A stretch of DNA of 64,000 nucleotides from Gyrodactylus bullatarudis. Its lineage: Eukaryota > Platyhelminthes > Monogenea > Gyrodactylidea > Gyrodactylidae. The notes under the pieces are model-generated. The model saw only the letters and a program-made list of their open reading frames with translations. It was not told the DNA's origin and did not search any database. Positions 37,607 to 49,694 of this stretch are shown here, piece after piece. The DNA lies in the NCBI GenBank assembly GCA_012064415.1, contig SSNU01000055.1, forward strand, positions 496,001 through 560,000, read 5' to 3'. Position 1 is the stretch's first letter. Each line of letters opens with the position of its first letter. The position numbers were made by a program, and so were the translations under genes.

Positions 37607-40067
37607 TTAGAGTTCAACAAAGGAGAACAGTTCCACTCTCAAGATGGGTGCATCGACAGTTTCATCTTGTCCGTGTTTCTTTTCGCCTTCGCCCATGCCG
37701 TGGAATAGACAGGGAGAATCGAAAATGTTACTAGGACCAGAAGATAGTTTTGAGAGGTTTTCATTCAGGTGAATAGCAGCAGAGTGTGATTCCTTACCGG
37801 CGCCGATTTCAATGCAGTCATTGGTGACTCTCTGGAATTTGTAGAGGGTATTGTCATCCTTCTTTTCGGCCTCTTTCCATTTGTAGAACTGAAAGAAAAA
37901 AACAAGTGGGTTAAAGTGAGAAGAATAATTTGAATCGAACTGTTTATAAACCAACTTCTAAAGATCCAGGCTTTGCCTTGAAGACAAAAGTCTTTCCTCT
38001 ACCATAAAACTCGTCCTTCTTCTCGAGTTTGTCATAGAGGAAGGCTCCGACAACACTCTTTTCAGGTTTAGTATCAACCTCGACCAAGAGGAGTCCTTCC
38101 TTCTCTGGGGCCTTGTTAAGGAGAGTGCCCATGCTACTTCCGTCAGTCTCACTGGCATAGACCAATTTTGGTTTGCAAATCTTGGCAATATTCTCATCAT
38201 CAACATTGACAACAATGCTTGAAATTTCCTGGTTGCTAATTAACTTTGAGATGCTAACTGGAGGGGTTACAACCTCTTCCTTCTTGATCTCACCTTGGAT
38301 CTGCTTGATTTTGGGTTCAGCTTTGATGCATTGACCAATGCCGGAGGAGCATTCCTCTAGAATAGCACTCCTTGTCAGTTTACCACCGGTAACACATGGG
38401 TTAACATATTTGTCAAATGATTCCTTTGAGGTACCTGTGTGAGAGTACGATATTCTTTATTTTGAGTGTGTAAATCAATAGCTAATCTGGTTTCTTGTTT
38501 CTAATCAATGGCACGTGAAGATTGAAGATAAATACGCAATTTACAGTCCTACATTATTTAATTATTATAATAAAATCATGATTATCCAACATTAGTATGA
38601 TCAAAAGTACACTCACACACACACTCAGGAAAAGAAACGCAGGGGAGAAAGATTTCAAAAGATGTATTTTTTTGTTTTTATCCCTTTTTCATAGAAAGAT
38701 AGATTATTTACACTCTTTTACAGTGTATAATGATAATTTGTATATGTGAAAAACATCTATGCGCACCAGGTCATCAGTATCTGTACATCAAATGCAGAAG
38801 GAATAGAGACATGCAAAACTCTCTTCTTTTCTTAGTTTTCTTTAACAAGAATACACGTCTATATAGTTGTGGTTTATTATTTCCATAAGGAAGTAAATTT
38901 ATTATCAAATTTATATGTACCTCCGTATCAAAAGTGTACACGTTCATGTGTTAAAGAGGTGTTAAATATCAAGTTCAAACTTGAATGAAATCTGAATGGG
39001 GTTGTAATTCTTTCTTTCAAATAGAAATTGATTAAAAAAAGAGTAAAAAATCGATTCGTAATGGATGATATGAGACAAAAACTTACTCAAAAAGTCAGTG
39101 GCATTCTTCATAGCTTTGAGAATCTTTTTTCTTGACATGCCTCTAATCGAGAACATGGCATCCCTGAAGTCCTGTGGATTCCTCTCTTCAATCTTGGCCA
39201 TATCTTCCAGTTTAATTTCACCAGAGAATTTGCTTCTTGAATCGGAGCAGAGCTAAAGACGAGAGAATATTTAGAAACATTAAAGACTCACAACAATAGC
39301 AGCACGATAGAATATTTTGTAACCTTCAACGAGGAAAGAGTCAACAATTAGAACGAGAATCTTGAAGGGTAACTCCCAGACGGCTTTCATCCAGTTCTCA
39401 AAAATCGCCAAAACTTGAGGATGCTTGGCCCCTTTTGGACTCAAATAGAAAGCCATTGAGAGAACTTTAGCTTTCCATTCGTCCTTAGTTTGGGCAACCC
39501 AGTGGTCAGATTTTAAGATAGTCTTGAGACAATTGATAACAACACTTGGTTCATGATAATGAACAAAGAGAGCGCATAAATTCCACATTTCTGGAGAGTA
39601 AACAATTACAGATTTTTCCTCGGCCAAAGCATGAAGAATCATTCGGACAGTTTTAATTCCATTCTCATTCAGATACCAAGTCTTTAGGTATTGAGCATCA
39701 GCCCATTCGTATCCACTCATATCGAGAAGATTGTCGCAATTTGGGAGAGCTTGTTCACCCTCGCGATAGTTTGAAGGGACCTAGGAAAAGTTCAAAATAA
39801 AAATATTGAACACTTACAGCGACAGTTGAATCACGCATATGCATGAGTCTTGGCCAGTATGAATAACGAAGTGGATTATCATATGAAATGTCAAATTTTC
39901 TGACAAATTTAACAGTTTTCCTATTGTTATTCTTTAAAACTTTTTCAAGATTTGTAAGAGTGGACTTAAGAACCTTTTCGGGGAAACGGTGATTATTCCA
40001 CTCTTGGTTATAATTCGTGAAGTTTGAGAAAGGGCTTGAATGAGAAAAATCCAACTTACCAAGACAT
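37607..40067 (-). CDS. TBC1D24: TBC domain plus TLDc domain protein (TBC1D24/Skywalker-like)
   Basis: Family members control synaptic-vesicle and endosomal traffic. Minus-strand exons: 40060-40067 (provisional), 39818-40034, 39292-39780, 39087-39252, 37956-38434, 37607-37888, giving about 546 aa (usual ~560). The TBC domain includes the motif FLVEGYKIFYRAA, close to the FLVEGYKVLYR of TBC1D24. The C-terminal TLDc domain shows FYGRGKTFVFKAKPG, FYKW and CIEIGAGKESHSAAIHLN. Key TBC arginine/glutamine fingers are not obvious, as in TBC1D24. Introns are unusually small (25, 37, 39, 67 nt) except one of 652 nt. The start is the weakest part: an in-frame ATG at 40067 gives an 8-nt first exon and a 25-nt intron. 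No other upstream in-frame ATG exists. Confidence 0.82.
40035..40059 (-). other. Putative 25-nt intron in the TBC1D24-like gene
   Basis: Begins GTAAGT and ends TTTTTCTCATTCAAG, a strong donor and a polypyrimidine acceptor. Removing it joins ATGTCTTG to the long first conserved exon in frame; retaining it gives ATG-TCT-TGG-TAA. Without it the conserved exon has no ATG until about residue 60. Confidence 0.5.
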
Positions 40068-40691
40068 GTTGTGTCAATAAGTTTGTAGCGCAGAAATTAT
40101 CTTTTCAAAAAGATATATGTCATTCATTAAATTTAAGTAAAAGAAAAAAACAAAATCTCCGCCTTTAGTTTGTCATTGTTGTTTATATAACAACGAATTT
40201 AGATAATAGACGAATTTAAACTTGGATAATCATAAGAATATAATTTTACCACTTGATCAGATTTAGTAAATTCAGTTAACATTTCATTCATAGGATTGCA
40301 AGTTAGAAATTCTAACTAAGAAATCTGACTTCAAGCTTTTGAACAACAATATTGATTGAGTTTTAAAAGGTTCTCTGCATGATGAATCATCATTAATGAT
40401 TTATGAATCTCGATCATGTCTCTTTTGAATGAATCATTTAATCTGCTTCGGTTACTTTAAAGGAGTCTAAAATTATCTCAATACTTCTCAATCATCAAAT
40501 CTTTTCTTCATTTGAAGATTCTGGCAAAATATATTTACTAAATTTATCGGTCTACTATGAAGTAACTACAATAAATATATATTTAGAATAAAGTTGTATT
40601 AAAAGGCAAGAAATAACCTAAACCAAGTGATCACATTTCTTTTTCTACATGAATGTTTAGGATAAATATTCAATGTTATAGAGTTTTTTTT
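40068..40691. other. Intergenic stretch between RREB1-like 3' end and TBC1D24-like 5' end
   Basis: About 620 nt of AT-rich DNA on the minus-strand path from one gene to the next. No coding or repeat element recognised; it should contain the promoter of the TBC1D24-like gene. Confidence 0.5.
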
Positions 40692-43600
40692 TCATAATTT
40701 TGCAAGATGACTGCTCATTATATGAGTGAGAAGGTTTGCTTTTCCCATGATTTTAACATTGCAAAAAGAACAACTTTGTACATCCACGTTGGTCAGCTGA
40801 GTTTCTGGCAAAAGGAATTGTTGTTTGGCTTTGTTGGTCTCGTTATCATTCGGTCTATTCTTTAGGAATCGCCCCGGATTTGGTTCCACTTTTGGATATC
40901 CAGCTGTTTGTAGTAATTTATTGCTAATATCCTCAGCTTGTTTATCGTTAGAATCCATGGAGATGAGCTCCTCCCCAGTAAGTTCAGCTGATGCTTTCCT
41001 CTCAAGTTCCTCAGTCTTTTTCTTTTGACGTTTCAAGCTGACCTTATGGACCCTTTCCATGTGACGTTCACGGTTTGACTTGGTTGAAAAACTTTTGTTA
41101 CACCTAGTACATGCAAACGGCTTATGCGGCGTATGAGTTAAAATGTGCCTTTTCAGGGAACTATTCCAGGGAAACTTTTGCTTACAACCATTTATGGGAC
41201 AACTAATCAGTCTTGGCGCATCCTTATAAGAGTTTTTCTTCTTTACCTGGTGATTCTCTTCGCTTGACACGGAGCAGGCTTTCTCGGAATCGGATAAGCC
41301 TGAAAATAGATTTTTCTTATTAAACAATGACTTTGCATTGAATTGACTGGCGTTTTTCGAGAGATCCAAAATGCTCCCAAAGGTTCCAGGGTTCAAAGGT
41401 TCCACGTCCTCGTCTTCCCTCCGTTTTTGACTTAACTTGCATTTGTGGAAGTACCTAAAAATTTGTGTCGATTAAATATTTCCGAGTTACATTGTCATTG
41501 CCTACAAACTTACTGGGTAAACTTTTGACTTCTCTTCAAACAGGATATTTTACAATTTCCACAGCGGAAGAATCGATAGAATATCGACCTATTCAAAGGC
41601 CGTCTTCTACTCTTGGCAGATTTTCTTTTGCTCACATTCAGATTGGACCTACACTCAGGGATGCTTGGTTTCTGGACAGTTAGTGGAATTGGTAAATCTG
41701 GCTTTTGTTCACTCATCTTCGAATGCATTACAACTGGAGTGTTAAAATTCAAACCTGTTGGTTGTTGTTGGCGTATCATTGTGGCGGGAAATAATTGCAT
41801 TGGGGATAGATTAATAGGATTAAAATTCTGATTTGATTGGTTGATCATACTGAGGGCATTGAGAAGAAAATTATTAATTGGAATGGGTTGAAATATCGGC
41901 ATCACAGATGGTTTAGCCAAGATCGGATCAATTGGTGAGGGTGTCTGAATAACTGCTGGCTGACTATTCAATGGCTGAAAGTTGATTGAGGGCGTCTGTC
42001 TTGAGGCTATCTTGATCGGACTTTCTTCTACCCTGGACTGTGCCAGAGAAGGATTATTATCATCTTCAACATTACCCTTGGACAGTTCCAGGGATTCACT
42101 TTTCACCATTTGGTGGGATGTCTTGATGTGCCTTGATAGGTTCCCATTTGTCGTAAATGCCTTATCACAAAATGTACACTGGAACGGTCTATGATCTGAA
42201 AGTGCGTCGTGTTATTCTATTACTCGGGAGCTTGAATTCTTAAAATTACTCACTGGTATGTGTCAATAGATGTCTTTCCAGGGAACTATTTGAGCTCAAC
42301 TCATTGAAGCAAAAACAGCATACATGTTTACCGTCATCCCGTCTCTGATCTGACTGGTGTAACTGCAAATGCTGCGTAAGCTTTGCACGATCTTCAATAT
42401 TTGTCTCACTACACAAGGGGCAGCTAAACAACTCAACTCCGTTACTTGTCATGTAGGGTTGAATCTTGAGAAGAGATAATAATTATTATAACGATCAATA
42501 AAGTCTGTATGATGATTATCTTTCAAAAGTTCTGATACTTTTACATACGATAATTAGACGACATTTTTTACAGCTTACCAAAGCGTTTAAATCTTTTAAA
42601 TGGGGATTCAAAATTAAAGATCAAGGAATTCAATTGTTTTCAAGACTCACCTTGATTTCATCTCGAATCTTTTTACGATCACTCTCGGAGCCCTGGTCAT
42701 TGGAGCTCTCATCAAGGGATGATATCCTCTTGCCAAAATCATTTGTCATCTTTTCCTCAGACCTTTTGGTGCTATCCAGATTTAGGCTGGTCTCAGAGAG
42801 ACTTGAATTCGAAGTAGGCAAGCTCAGGTCAACTGAACAGCCACTTTGGTTCAAATCATTATCAAGTGTTTGCAATGTCTTGGGGGTAGACTCGCCAAAT
42901 GATTTTTGATTTAAAATTTGATTCAAGTTGGCCAAAAAGTGTTGAGCCAGAAACTCCATTGGATTTTCACGTAGGTTTTGCGCTTGAAAGTTTGTACAGA
43001 GAGAATTGCAAGGCTTTGGCTGTGTAGTACTTGCTATCAGATTATTGAGTAACATTAATTGAGTTTTCTTCTGGGATATTTTTGGACTACTATCTTTCGA
43101 CTGCTCAATATCTTTTTCCGGGTTATCCTTTGGGGAATTTTCACTATCAGAGGTTTTTGCGCCTGTTTGGTGTAAAAAGAAAACTTTGATTAAAATCTAA
43201 TAATAATTATGAATAATAAATACTCAAAAATAAGTATCCTTATTATTTAGTTGATTCTCATTGGTCAGAATGTCTGGACGATTTCTATTGGTTAGAATGA
43301 AAAGAATTTCTACTCACTCTAAATCTGTATTTACATTAAAATTATGGTAAGATGATACTTTAAACGCGGACCAATCATATACTCAAGAAAACACCTTGAA
43401 TATTTTATTGATTACTAATTCATAATCACGATATATAATTATAGGTCAGAATCATTTTAAAAAAGAAATGCTAATTTGCCTCCATTTTCACGAATAATTT
43501 AAATTTCTTCTCTCAATTTTTTTGTTCGATCGCCTTAGTCATTCAACCTGGAGTTTGTTTTACTCTTAAAGTGATCTCTCTTTTTTCCATCCGATGATGA

Positions 43601-45635
43601 ATGATTGACTCAGGGTTAATTCTGCATGTGTAATAAATACAAAGATTGCCAATGTGCTATAGTATACCCATGCATCTATCTTATTTTTTTACTAATTGAT
43701 ATTCAAAATGCATTTATTTTTCTTAAACTCTACTCTACTTCTTGTTCTTCTCATGTATAAAAAAATGATAAACGTATAATTACATGTTTTGATTAATTCA
43801 AAAACGAAAAAAATCTGACCTGAGCCAAATCTCTTGTTCGTTCTCTACTACACACACACAGATTGTGAGAGGAAAGTTCTCGATCAAAGAGAGATAATTT
43901 TGTAACTCTAATCTCAAGTTGAGTCTTGAAAGAAATCCTAATTCATTGGAGCAGGTGATAATTTTATCTTTAATTATATGATTATATAGATAGAAGCTAT
44001 TGTTTCCTCTCCCAGCTCTTGAGATACAGTCAATCTGAGTTGTGCCCCTTGCTGTCAGGTGAATTATCAAAAGAGAAAAGCATGAAGTTATAGAAACGTC
44101 CAGAATACTCTTCTCATATGTTGTTATTGTTTTTCTTCTCTACATTTATTCCACATGCTAAGGAACTATTATATAGAATGCCCTCATTATTTCTAAAGTG
44201 GGGAATCATTGGATAAACAAGAGGCAGAAAATACATTTTTATGTAAAGTGGAACTGGCAGGTGATATATCTATCTATCTAATGCAGAGTTGTTTTATTTG
44301 AGCTAAGAGTGATTATAAAAACGTCTCTTAATTCAAACCAACTGTTTTTTATCTATGAATTAATGATAATCATTCCAAAAGAAGAAAATCCTGTTATTTA
44401 TTTGAACGACTGGTTCTTCCAAGATTCCACACATGTTTCGAGAAAAACTTTGATGGTAAATCTAATGAGGATACCAAAGCTATTTTATAGACTGTTTCAG
44501 GAGCTGGCTTACATTAAGATGAAAATTTTTACAAAAAACTCAATTAATTTTTTTGAATTCCATGTTGGAGCTCAAAATTTTTATCAATTTCGAAGATTTA
44601 AGTCAATTAAATGCTGATATTTCGTCTCATTGATAGACAAAGAATTCGAATTTTGCCATAGAGGTTGGAAGAAACTCGCTGATTCTAAGAGAAATTAAAA
44701 CTCTGAAAAATTTCTTAGAACTTAGAATTCGAATCCTTCGTCTAATGCTGATCCTGGATATCGGCATTCACATCTTCGAAATCGATGAAAATTTTGAGTT
44801 GAAAACATTGAAAAAAAGTTGGCGCATTTCCGAGATTTAAAAAACGCACAATTTGAATTTTTTCAGGATTTTTTTTATTTCAAAAACTCATTTCATTATG
44901 GAATTCAAAAAATATATCTGTTCCTGATTTTTTTTAACTTTTGTTTTAATGAAATGTGTAATACACATTATGTATCAAGATTTCATTATAAAATTAGTAG
45001 TACAAAATAAAATTAAAGTATTTTCCACATACATTAAAAGAAAACGTTCTCAATTCTTCATGTGACTTACGAGAAAGCTCATTTTATTATTTTAAATGTA
45101 TTCTCATGGAATATTAACACAAAGAGACAACAGGTCAATTATCATGAAAAAGATAAAAATATTAAAATTCCCTTTTTTTAGGAATTATCCCTTTTGGTCT
45201 GAGAGAAGAAAAACATCTGCAAAATATCCCCCCATTCATCATGAGTTTATCTGGAAAAACTCCCAATTTTACTTTACATTCTCAACCAAAGTCATGAAGT
45301 AGTGGTACAAGAGAAGAGAGAATTTGAAAAAAGGCGAACTCAAATTTATTGCCTATCTCTCTCTTTTTTTTGGGTGATGTCCTACAATGGGCAGATGTTT
45401 TTTCTTGCTATTCACTCAATTTTTACCCTTCTCTTTCTCTCTGCCTTGTTGTATTAGAATTCTCAGAATGAGGAGGAGGAGGAAGTGTGCGGAGATAGAC
45501 TGAAAAGATTTGAATAGGGGGAATTTTTTTCCAAAACGAGATAGGGACCATCATCTTTTCAGAATGTAATAATTTTACAATTTACAAGGAAAAGTCAGAG
45601 AGAGAGAGAGTAAACAAGTTAAGAATGTGTATAAA

Positions 45636-45670
<35 letters not shown>

Positions 45671-47468
45671 TATTTGTCCAATGCTAAAAAAAGATCATTC
45701 ATTTATTTGATCTGTAAAATACTATATATACATACTCAAGATTGACTTTTCATTTATTGAACACGTGCATATTCACACAGTTGGTTTGTATGTGTGTAAT
45801 TAAACACTCCTCCAACACTGTAGCTAGGGAAGAAGAGTACATTAACTTGATTCCAGTAGGAAATCTTTAGGATCCCCAATTGGAATTCTATACTGTAGAG
45901 AGATTAGAAAAAATGCCAAAAATTTTAATTTCCATCTTGTAGTAAAATTCATTGAAATATTTTGGCACAATTTTAAATGAGAAATCTTATTATACATGTA
46001 TTTGTAGTATCATAAATGAATAAAAATGTCTCTACAAGCAAACACATTACTACTACATTCTTCTAATATTAATACAAGAAAAGTACCATCCATGTGAAAT
46101 TTATTGTAGCAATTATTCTTAGCGTAATTATTATTTTTTTTATCCGTTTGCTAGAAATACCCTTAGCTATTCTCTCTTGCTTGTCTTTTCTTATTTCATT
46201 CACTGTTTTTATCTCAATTGCTGCCATTGGATAGAGAGACTTTTCTGTGTGTGTAAAGGAGGAGAAGAAGCATTACATTATTCAACAATTTTATTTGAGA
46301 CTATACGTGATAAAATATCCATCTTTTGTTTGAGTGGAAAATCTTTATTTTATACAACTGAAACATGATCCAAAAATATTGGAAAAATCGAACGATTCCG
46401 ATGGTAAATAAATTACTACTAATAATAAGTGGATACAGCAAATGTTCAAATATGGGAAAAAAGTTAGAATTTCTTGGAAAATTTACTTCAATCAGATATG
46501 AACTCAAGTCATCTATTTATTAAAAAACGCCTTATTATACTTGGTCCACGTCACTCAATTATTCAATTTCCAGTAAAGCAAACGTGTACTTATTTGATGA
46601 TCAAATTTTGATCTAACCTCTTTTCCACTGACATTAAAGCATTTTCAAGCTTATCTTAAAGTTTCTGCATCATCAGACTAAATGTCTTAAGAGCAGATCT
46701 TTAACTCTTTTTTTCTCAATAATAATACACATGGGAAAATCAGGTAGACTATTGATGACAAAAGAGATACTTTACAAGTATTCCCAAACCAAAAGAAACA
46801 ACTCGAAAAGGAAGAAGATGATGATGATGTTATTAGTAACCGATGATGTTGAGTAAATAATATAATATAATCATAGTTACATGTAGGATTTGTGTGTGTG
46901 GGGATTGCACTGCAATATGGGTAAAGAGACAACAAGTGACCACCACCAAATGGTTGTTTGGCCAACTGCCAAGAATGATACATACATAGAAGAACATGTA
47001 ACATGCTGAGAAGGAAAGAGAACCAAAAGGGTTGGGAAGAAGTTGAGATTAGTACAGTGTATTTGTCTCATCTCATCGTGAATGATTCCATATATGTGTG
47101 TATGTATGTCTCCCTTTTTTGTTCAACTGGTTCTTATTATTAACTAATCATGCCTTAACAGTTTCCTCGAATGATTCATTGTGTATTATTATTTGAGTAA
47201 CCTTAGTGATGTTGATGATGATTAGGAATTTATTGGACAAAAATGTACACACACAGAGAAATAAGCGTGCAAGGAAATTTGTACAAATCAAATACACTTC
47301 TCAAATTTTCACCTCCAAAATAAACAGTTTGTAGCGAACACTTGTACAAGCAACTCCCAAACATCAAATATTAAAGAGAGAAATATGAAACTCACACTTG
47401 GATGGTTTGAGTTGCTTTCGACGTTTATAGTTTCTCGACTCATCATCATTGGGCAAAGTTGTAAACAT
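40692..47468 (-). CDS. C2H2 zinc-finger transcription factor, RREB1/Hindsight-like
   Basis: Five minus-strand exons: 47396-47468, 42651-43162, 42254-42464, 41514-42195, 40692-41454; 746 aa, all phases consistent. The N-terminus MFTTLPNDDE...YKRRKQLKP carries an RRKQ-x-x-P word like the NuRD-recruiting N-terminus of SALL/BCL11-type repressors. A first finger group (FSCPLC..., CCFCFNELSSNSSLERHLL, FQCTFCDKAFTTNGNLSRH) and a second (CPINGCKQKFPWNSSLKRH, CTRCNKSFSTKSNRERH) strongly resemble paired RREB1/Hindsight fingers. A final C2H2 finger ends the protein. A VDLSLP word resembles a CtBP motif. Intron 1 is 4.2 kb; two others are 58-59 nt. Family call is from finger wording; orthology is not proven. 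Confidence 0.78.
43163..47395 (-). other. Large intron 1 of the RREB1-like gene
   Basis: 4.2 kb with no coding exons recognised on either strand. It contains simple repeats (AC/AG tracts near 45.6 kb) and a purine-rich patch near 45470. A regulatory role is possible but nothing specific is visible. Confidence 0.5.
45639..45667. repeat. (AC)n microsatellite
   Basis: About 14 uninterrupted AC units; a short (AG)n tract lies just upstream at about 45597-45611. A similar (GT)7-8 tract occurs at 61390-61405. Confidence 0.95.
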
Positions 47469-48136
47469 TTTTTTGTTTTACTGCTTCGTTCTGCTGTTTT
47501 TTTATCTCACCTTCAGAAAAAGTAAAAGAAATACAGTGAGCGTGTAAGAGGGAGATATTCTTGAAAAAGTGAAATAGTCCGTTATTATTTTTAATTTGAT
47601 TCTACATTATCTCTGGATAAAGTGTATTTGTATTAGCACACAATGGTGTGTGTACACTCTTTGAGTAGCTCTACTTGTAGACTTGTACTACACAGTGTGT
47701 GTAGTAAGGAAAGTCAGATAGAGAAAGAGAACAAGTTATCCTCCTATCATTGGTCAATCTATCTGGTAGCTGAAAGAAAAAAATGTGCTCAATTCTCACA
47801 CCACACCTATCTCTCTCTACCATACATTTCCAAAGATATTGATAAAAAATTATGATATTATGAGATAAAGGAAAAAATATTAGAGTATACAATACAGAAA
47901 CAATAATAATAGGCAAATATTTATATTTGGAACTAGAGAAAGAAAAAGAAACTATCGTATTAAAAAAACGTTTTATAAAATTGATCAACTACAATTTAGA
48001 TATTAGAATATATAAAAATGCATGATTTTGTTAAAGAAAAACTCTTAATATATTTTCATAGGTTTTGACAAATATTTTGTTTAAAATACGCGTCAGTAAC
48101 CTGCGTTGATTTTAATCACAAAACTCACTCCTGACT
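47469..48136. promoter_or_regulatory. Divergent intergenic interval, RREB1-like / RAD23
   Basis: 668 nt between opposite start codons, much longer than the three housekeeping divergent pairs in this window. It is AT-rich with several TGTGTGTA/TACACAC tracts and should hold both promoters; no defined motif is assigned. Confidence 0.4.
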
Positions 48137-49573
48137 ATGAAAGTCACCTTCAAAACTTTAAAACAACAGACTTTTTTCTTCGAATTTGAGGAATCTGTCA
48201 AAGTTGGTTAAAACCCTCTAATATTAACTATTCTCCTTTGATTTTTCTAAATTACAGATTGAGGATGTTAAAAATAAGATTGAAGAAGATAAGGGAGAAG
48301 ATTACAAGGCCTCTAACCTTAAGTTAATTTATTCCGGCAAGGTCATGGATGACGACAAAACTCTCAAAGATTACAATGTCACAGAAAAAGGATTTGTTGT
48401 AATCATGAATCGCGTTAATCGGGCTCCTGCCAAAGAGCCTCCAAAGACTGTAGGTTTTCCATAAACTTGATGCTTACATTTTAGACTGCTGCCTCTTCTA
48501 GTGAATCGAAACCTATTGATAAGAAACCTGAGACTATTAAAGAAGAAACTCCAACAAAGAAGGAATCTGAGCCTGCTCCTCCTAACGTTCCGGATGCTGG
48601 GGCCAACTTTATGGGAGCTAAATATGAGGAAAATGTCGCCACCATTGTCAATATGGGATTCACCAAAGAGAAAGCTCAGCAAGCTCTTCGAGCCAGTTTC
48701 AATAATCCTGAGAGAGCTATTGAATATTTGATAAATGGTAATTTAAAATTTATTTGGAACATCTTGAATGTTTCTATTTATACACATAATTATATAGTCT
48801 TATTTAATATGAACTAACAGCTTATGGTGAAAGATTGAAAATATTTTTTTCTAATAAGATAATATTCCACAAATTGATGATGACGTTCCTCCTATTCGCC
48901 CGAGCAATGAGTCAGGTGGTGGTGCTGGCGGCCAAGATCGTCCAGCAGACGCCCAAGATCCAATCGCAGTACTTAGTCGAATGCCACAATTCTTGCAGAT
49001 GAGGGAAATGGTTCGTCAAAATCCACAACTTCTCTCAGAATTAGTTAAACAAATACTTGAGACTAATCCTGAACTATTTGCCGTAAGATTACTAACATTG
49101 CGTGTCATCAATATATTGATTTAATTTCTCTCTACTATAGTTAATTAGCGAAAACGAACAACGCTTCTTGGAATTTATTAATGCACCCGATGAAAATGAG
49201 GGTGATACGGGCGAGGAAGAATCCGATGTACCCAGGGCTAATCCTGGTCAAGTAGTCCTACAAATGACCCACGAAGAGAAAGAGGCAATTGATCGCTTAA
49301 AAGCTCTTGGATTTCCTGAGAATATGGTTGTCCAAGTATGTTTTTCATCCTAGATCAAAAGTTTCTTGTAAATTTAGTAGTACTAATAATCGGGGACCTC
49401 AATTTTTCCCTGTCTTTCTCTTCAACAATAATAATTATTATTTATTTTTATCTATTTTGCTAATTTTATCACAATTCTTTTTATTCTTTCAGGCTTATTA
49501 CGCATGTGATAAGAACGAAAATGCTGCTGCTGAATTCCTTTTCAGTGATCAAAATGATGATGATATGATTTGA
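48137..49573 (+). CDS. RAD23: UV excision repair / proteasome shuttle protein RAD23
   Basis: Ubiquitin receptor that stabilises XPC and delivers ubiquitinated proteins to the proteasome. Six exons: 48137-48202, 48258-48449, 48485-48737, 48859-49082, 49141-49335, 49493-49573; 336 aa. Domains in order: ubiquitin-like (1-78, starts MKVTFKTLKQQTF, with KLIYSGKVMDDD), Thr/Glu/Pro linker, UBA1 (about 128-168, NMGFTKEKAQQALRASFNNP), XPC-binding STI1 motif (about 200-255, LSRMPQFLQMREMVRQNPQ) and UBA2 (about 289-327, RLKALGFPENMVVQAYYACD). Intron lengths are 55, 35, 121, 58 and 157 nt; the 35-nt one is among the shortest here. Intron 1 uses a GTTGGT donor. The 3' end faces LSM1 with 121 nt between stops. 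Confidence 0.96.
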
Positions 49574-49601
49574 GTTTTTCTATAAAAAACAATGTTTTAC
49601 C

Positions 49602-49607
49602 AATAAA
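49602..49607 (+). terminator. Poly(A) signal of RAD23
   Basis: AATAAA 29 nt after the stop codon; a second plus-strand AATAAA occurs at about 49677. Confidence 0.6.
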
Positions 49608-49694
49608 TATTATGACTAAACTGAGAAACTGCGATTAAATTTGATACACAAAGGAATTTTGAACACTGAATTGTAAATAAAATTTAATACAAAA

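Noticed and set aside
45639..45667. Tandem repeat as a possible CRISPR or structured array
   Set aside because: Plain dinucleotide microsatellite; the window is eukaryotic and has no spaced repeats.
46687..47071. Overlapping minus-strand open frames of 64-105 codons
   Set aside because: Lie within intron 1 of the RREB1-like gene, low-complexity serine and cysteine runs, no splice support.
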